Source: JAGWBJ01 sp964291465
GTDB lineage: Bacteria; Chloroflexota; Dehalococcoidia; Lucifugimonadales; JAGWBF01
DNA length: 64,000 nucleotides
Reading direction: 5' to 3'
Assembly: GCA_964291465.2 (NCBI GenBank)
Contig: OZ219928.1
Coordinates: 124,001-188,000, forward strand
Below, piece by piece: positions 60,576-64,000 of the stretch (the first letter of the stretch is position 1; each line of letters begins with the position of its first letter). The notes below the pieces were generated by a model, which did no database searches, was not told the DNA's origin, and was given only the letters and a program-made list of their open reading frames with translations. A program made the position numbers and the translations under genes.

Positions 60576-60884
60576 GGAATCGTCTCCCGGACTCGCAGGT
60601 CTATAGACACTATATACGATACCGCAATGGGCTGCGCGGCTGCATCAGGGGAGAGAGCGCCCCCTGGGTTGGAACAAGCGCCCGGTCGGAACAAGCGCTC
60701 CCTGGGTTGGAACAAGCGCCCCTGGCTCGGGACAAGCGCCCCCCCTGGGGTGGGATAAGCAACAACGCCGTCTGCGTCTGTCTCGGCGAGCCCTCATGCG
60801 GGCACGCGGACCCTCGGGGGACTGGGGTGTTGCAAGCGCCGTACTCGTGGTCTGGGTGTCGACACGGTGCACGTTGGTGGGGGG
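60576..60884. other. Intergenic region with a 20-bp-class tandem repeat
   Basis: No gene seen. The core GGAACAAGCGCC occurs at 60671, 60688 and 60709, with variants at 60729 and 60752 (GGGACAAG, GGGATAAG) spaced by 17-23 bp; a sixth related core lies near 61111. Confidence 0.55.
60671..60770. repeat. Degenerate direct repeats, GGAACAAGCGCC-type core
   Basis: Five copies at irregular 17-23-bp spacing upstream of two tRNA genes. The irregular spacing and variable C-runs argue against CRISPR. Confidence 0.6.
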
Positions 60885-60961
60885 TGGTGGCGCATGCGGG
60901 GTTCGAACCCGCGATCTCCGCCTTGAGAGGGCGGTGTCCTAGTCCACTAGACGAATGCGCC
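60885..60961 (-). tRNA. tRNA-Glu (CTC)
   Basis: Cloverleaf with acceptor GGCGCAT/ATGCGCC and anticodon stem CCGCC-CTCTCAA-GGCGG, giving anticodon CTC. The T arm is GCGGG-TTCGAAC-CCCGC. Discriminator A with encoded CCA. Confidence 0.93.
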
Positions 60962-60970
60962 AACCCGCGC

Positions 60971-61044
60971 TGGCTGGGGATCGTGGATTCGAACCACGGT
61001 TTGCAGATCCAGAGTCTGCCGTCTTGCCACTAGACGAATCCCCA
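60971..61044 (-). tRNA. tRNA-Gln (CTG)
   Basis: Cloverleaf with acceptor TGGGGAT/ATCCCCA, anticodon stem-loop GCAGA-CTCTGGA-TCTGC (anticodon CTG) and T arm CGTGG-TTCGAAT-CCACG. Discriminator G and CCA are encoded. It is 9 bp upstream of tRNA-Glu on the same strand. Confidence 0.93.
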
Positions 61045-61184
61045 TCGGGTCGATTATAGCACCGGCGTTGGTGGGGGGACAAGTTATCCCGAATCTCCGG
61101 CTTCTGCCTTTATCAGAAACAAGCGCCCCCCCACCGGGATTGACAGCACACGGCGCGTTGTGTTAGCTTCCCCGGTAGCGTAAA

Positions 61185-61480
61185 GGCTTAGATGGAGACG
61201 AGTAGGCGGGGACCAGGGGTCCAGAGAGTCTGGTAAGGTGGGAGCAGACACTCCGAGCCCGTCCGAAAATCCCTCCGGAGCCGCAGGTTGAACGGCGGGC
61301 CCAACGGGCCGCAACAGTAGACCGGGCCGGGCTCATCGCCCGTTACCAACGATGGGGCATGATTGTGCCTTGCTCGAGCGGTCTCCCCACCACCGGCCAC
61401 GGGCCGCAGGCGGGGATGGACAACTAGGGTGGTACCGCGGGATCGACAGTCCCGTCCCTAATTGGGGCGGGACTTTTTGG
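61185..61480 (+). promoter_or_regulatory. T-box riboswitch leader of ilvB
   Basis: The T-box consensus AGGGTGGTACCGCGG lies at 61426-61440, followed by the intrinsic terminator at 61448-61478. Upstream text has Stem I features: GATGGAGACGAGTAG near 61191, CAGAGAGTCTGG and GGTGGGAGC. Uncharged tRNA would pair with the T-box and allow readthrough into ilvB. I cannot settle the specifier codon; CTC (Leu), GTC (Val) and ATC (Ile) all occur in the possible loop region. ilvB begins 122 bp after the terminator. Confidence 0.88.
61448..61478 (+). terminator. Terminator of the T-box leader
   Basis: AGTCCCGTCCC pairs with GGGGCGGGACT over 11 bp around TAATT and is followed by TTTT. It is the default OFF structure opposite the T-box antiterminator. 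Confidence 0.88.
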
Positions 61481-61602
61481 TGCTCCCAGGCGTCCCCAGC
61501 CTCTCCGGGCCGCGTCTGGCAGCCCGGAGCAGGCGCCTCTAGCAGGGAACGAATCCTAATCGGTCCGGCCCGGTCGGGTCCGGACCGGAATAGAGGGGCG
61601 CC

Positions 61603-63294
61603 ATGAAGCTTACGGGAGCGGAGATCATCTGTGAGGCGTTGCTCCGCGAGGGCGTGGACGTCATATTCGGCCACCCCGGCGGGGCTGTACTGCCCCTCTA
61701 CGACGCCTTCTACAAGTACGAACAGCTACGGCACATTCTGGTGCGCCACGAGCAGTGCGCCGCCCACGCCGCCGACGGGTACGCCCGGGCCACGGGCAAG
61801 GTAGGCGTATGCGTCGCTACCTCGGGCCCCGGGGCCACCAACCTGGTGACGGGCATCATGGGCGCCAAGGCGGACTCCGTGCCCATGGTGGCCATCACCG
61901 GCCAGGTCGCCCGGTCCGCCCTGGGCACCGAGGCGTTCCAGGAGTGCGACACCTGCGCCATCACCGTGCCGTGCACCAAGAAGAACTACCTGGTCATGTC
62001 CGCCGAGGACCTGGCCCCCACCATCTACGAAGCCTTCAGGGTCGCCCAGGACGGCCGGCCCGGCCCCACTCTGGTGGACATACCCCGGGACGTGCAGCAG
62101 GAGCTGGCCGAGTTCGACTACATGGAGGTGCCCCAGGGCTACTCGGACCATCTCAGCCCCGAGACCCGGGCCAACCTCGCCGAGGCCGTCCAGCTCATCG
62201 ACCAGGCCAAGAAGCCGTTGATAATCGCCGGCCACGGGGTGTTGACCTCCAATGCCTGGGACGACCTGGTAAAGCTTTCGGAGAAGACCCAGATACCCGT
62301 CGTGAACACGCTGCTGGGCCTCAGCTCTTTCCCCCGCAGCCACCCGCTGAGCCTGGGGATGCTGGGCATGCACGGCATGTACTGGGCCAACATCGCCGTG
62401 GACCGCGCGGACCTGGTCCTGGGGCTGGGAATGAGGTTCGACGACCGGATCACCGGCAGGCCGGGGACCTTCGCGCCCAACGCCAAGATCGTCCACGTGG
62501 ACATAGAGCCGTCACAGATCGGGCGCAACGTGCCCACGGCCGTGGGACTGGTGGGCGACGTGGGGGCGGTGCTCCGGGCCCTGGTCCCCATGACCGCCCA
62601 AGGAGACCGGTCCGACTGGCTGGAGGAGGTGGGCGCCCTCAGGAAAGCCCACCCCTCCCTGGCGATACCCCAGAGCGACGGCCTCCTGGCCCAGCACGTG
62701 CTTCAGGACCTGGACCGTCTGGTTCGCGACGAGGATGACGTGGTGGCGGTGACCGGAGTGGGCCAGCACCAGATGTGGGCCGCCCAGTACCTGTTCTTCA
62801 AGCGGGCCAACTCGTTCATCTCCTCGGGCGGACTCGGGGCCATGGGCTACGAGATCCCCGCCGCCATGGGCGCCCAGGTGGGCAGGCCCGGCGCCACCGT
62901 CTGGAGCATCGCCGGAGACGGAGGGTTCCAGATGACCCTCCAGGAGTTGGCCACCATCGCGGACGAGGGCATACCGGTGAAGATAGCCCTGTTCAATAAC
63001 GGCCACCTGGGTATGGTCCGCCAGTGGCAGGAGATGTTCTACGACAGGCACTTCAAGGCGGTCCCCGTGCCGGGGCCCGACTACGTCAAGCTGGCCGAGG
63101 CCTACGGCATCGCCGCCGAGAGGGTCGACCGGCCGGGGGACGTTCTGGCGGCCCTGAACCGGGCCCGCAACCACCCCGGGCCCTTCCTCATCGAGTTCGT
63201 CCTGGAGTACCAGGAGAACGTGTTCCCCATGGTCCCCATGGGGGCCTCCCTGGCCGAGACCGTGGAGGACCCCAGGACTGCCGGCCCGGGCTGA
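61603..63294 (+). CDS. ilvB: Acetolactate synthase, large (catalytic) subunit
   Basis: A 563-residue ThDP-dependent enzyme that condenses pyruvate with pyruvate or 2-oxobutyrate at the start of valine, leucine and isoleucine synthesis. Marks are GAVLPLYDAFY, the catalytic Glu in LVRHEQCAAHAADGYARATG (E50), SGPGATNLVTGI, and the ThDP motif GDGGFQMTLQELATIADEG with NNGHLGMVRQWQ. Length is normal. The regulatory subunit ilvN is not next to it; the following gene is a metallo-beta-lactamase-fold protein. Control by the T-box leader is likely. Confidence 0.95.
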   Translation: MKLTGAEIICEALLREGVDVIFGHPGGAVLPLYDAFYKYEQLRHILVRHEQCAAHAADGYARATGKVGVCVATSGPGATNLVTGIMGAKADSVPMVAITGQVARSALGTEAFQECDTCAITVPCTKKNYLVMSAEDLAPTIYEAFRVAQDGRPGPTLVDIPRDVQQELAEFDYMEVPQGYSDHLSPETRANLAEAVQLIDQAKKPLIIAGHGVLTSNAWDDLVKLSEKTQIPVVNTLLGLSSFPRSHPLSLGMLGMHGMYWANIAVDRADLVLGLGMRFDDRITGRPGTFAPNAKIVHVDIEPSQIGRNVPTAVGLVGDVGAVLRALVPMTAQGDRSDWLEEVGALRKAHPSLAIPQSDGLLAQHVLQDLDRLVRDEDDVVAVTGVGQHQMWAAQYLFFKRANSFISSGGLGAMGYEIPAAMGAQVGRPGATVWSIAGDGGFQMTLQELATIADEGIPVKIALFNNGHLGMVRQWQEMFYDRHFKAVPVPGPDYVKLAEAYGIAAERVDRPGDVLAALNRARNHPGPFLIEFVLEYQENVFPMVPMGASLAETVEDPRTAGPG

Positions 63295-63652
63295 CCCCCG
63301 GGCGAAGGCACACCGATATACTAACTAATTTCTAATAGTTGGTCCAAATATGGACCAGCCTCCGGACGTCGGAAGAGGCATGCGTCCACAGCCGCGTCTC
63401 CGTGTCTTTCCGCCCAATTTTTCCGCCCCTATTGCCAATCTCAGGAAAAACCTTTATCATATGTCTAGTTAATATTCTAACTTTTTTCTGAGAAAAGATT
63501 ATTAGAACGCCTTGACAACCCGCCCATCGATTGCGTTGTCCCGGCCTATAGAATTGTCCCGGCGTACAGAGGGGAGGTGATTGGAGACCTTGCCCTTGGG
63601 GAGTCTCTCATCGTGGAGCTGCCCCTTCCGGTTGTTTCAGTTATCAGGGAGG
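63295..63652. other. AT-rich intergenic island
   Basis: Much poorer in G+C than the flanks from about 63310 to 63510. It has an imperfect inverted repeat (TTCTAA at 63475-63480 and TTAGAA at 63502-63507, with CTTTTTTC/GAAAAG inside) and TTGACA at 63512-63517. Two 18-bp tandem-like units begin TTGTCCCGGC at 63536 and 63554. No gene is seen. Confidence 0.55.
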
Positions 63653-64000
63653 ATGAGTGCGGAGATGATGACATCATCGGTCAAACTACTGAGCGACGGC
63701 ATTATCAAATTTGATGGTGGAACCATGTTTGGGCAGGTGCCCAAGGTGCTCTGGGAGAGCAAGGTCCCCACGGACAGGCGCAACCGCATAACGATGGGAC
63801 TGAACTGCCTGCTGATCCAGATCGGCGGCAAGAACGTCCTCGTGGACGCGGGCGTAGGCTCGAAGGAGCTGGACAACGAGAAGGATACCTACGGCCTGGT
63901 GCCCAGCCGGCTGACCAAGGGCCTGCGGGGCATGGGCCTGTCGCCCAAGGACATTGACGCCGTAATACTTACCCATCTTCACTTCGACCACTCGGGCGGC
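63653..64000 (+). CDS. Metallo-beta-lactamase-fold hydrolase, 3' end outside window
   Basis: The first 116 residues of an MBL-fold protein. After an N-terminal beta-strand region (MGLNCLLIQIGGKNVLVDAGVG) comes the metal motif THLHFDHSGG (H-x-H-x-D-H), on which the window ends. Start ATG 63653 is used; ATG 63665 is also possible and would fit better with the upstream GGAGG. Lactonase, glyoxalase II and other MBL hydrolases are possible. Confidence 0.85.
   Translation, partial: MSAEMMTSSVKLLSDGIIKFDGGTMFGQVPKVLWESKVPTDRRNRITMGLNCLLIQIGGKNVLVDAGVGSKELDNEKDTYGLVPSRLTKGLRGMGLSPKDIDAVILTHLHFDHSGG

Noticed and set aside
60671..60770. CRISPR-like direct repeats
   Set aside because: Repeat units vary in sequence and spacing (17-23 bp) and there are no spacers of constant length or cas genes.

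Overview
This is a GC-rich bacterial chromosome segment. Gene content points to Chloroflexota, most likely a Dehalococcoidia/SAR202-type lineage. That is an inference from four luciferase-like flavin oxidoreductases, a mandelate-racemase-type enolase, paired FMN alpha-hydroxy-acid oxidases, a family I CoA-transferase, NHL-repeat proteins, a DUF1800 protein and a PAC2 protein, scattered among housekeeping genes. No rRNA gene, CRISPR array, integrase or transposase was seen.

Layout. 1-706: cyclase-family hydrolase, cut by the left edge. 880-3856: a HAM1-type NTP pyrophosphatase gene interrupted by about 2.1 kb of lower-GC DNA that carries an HD-domain phosphohydrolase and a YwgA/Panacea-like protein, with a 250-bp repeat of the target gene on both sides. 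3.9-12.5 kb: CoA-transferase, NHL protein, DUF1800 protein, PAC2 protein, two flavin oxidoreductases (one frameshifted) and an AcoX-like ATP-NAD kinase. 12.6-19.5 kb: orphan HicB, tRNA (CAT), aminotransferase, a 760-residue PEPCK-like P-loop protein, a DUF7689 pair, and a thioredoxin/NHL protein whose active site contains an in-frame TGA followed by a SECIS-like hairpin (a predicted selenoprotein). 19.7-29.7 kb: core genes gyrB, pyrE-nadD-obg, dnaA, fmt and rplY, plus DinB and DUF3800 proteins. 29.8-33.7 kb: an enolase with a frameshifted thioesterase, then an IscR-like regulator with MoeB/ThiF and cysteine synthase. 33.9-39.3 kb: a membrane protein and a remnant HK97-type head cassette (protease, capsid, small protein, connector, neck/tail protein) without portal or terminase. 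39.5-49.8 kb: catabolic and secondary-metabolism genes, including two FMN oxidases, a nitrilase, a 996-residue adenylation-carrier-reductase protein, two SDRs and two flavin oxidoreductases. 49.9-56.8 kb: lgt, ispE, rsmA, a large SRP RNA, galU, a DinB protein, CinA-C, a Bfd-like ferredoxin with bacterioferritin, and a PH-domain protein. 56.8-64 kb: tandem EEP-family phosphoesterases, a purine-permease fusion, tRNA-Glu and tRNA-Gln, a T-box leader with ilvB, and an edge-truncated metallo-beta-lactamase-fold protein.

The strongest unusual signals are the TGA/SECIS selenoprotein, the HD+YwgA module inside a partly duplicated gene, the PEPCK-like protein, the permease with a kinase-like C-terminus, and an intrinsic terminator placed immediately before the ribosome-binding site of the prohead protease. 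Family names rest on motif recognition only; no database search was possible.
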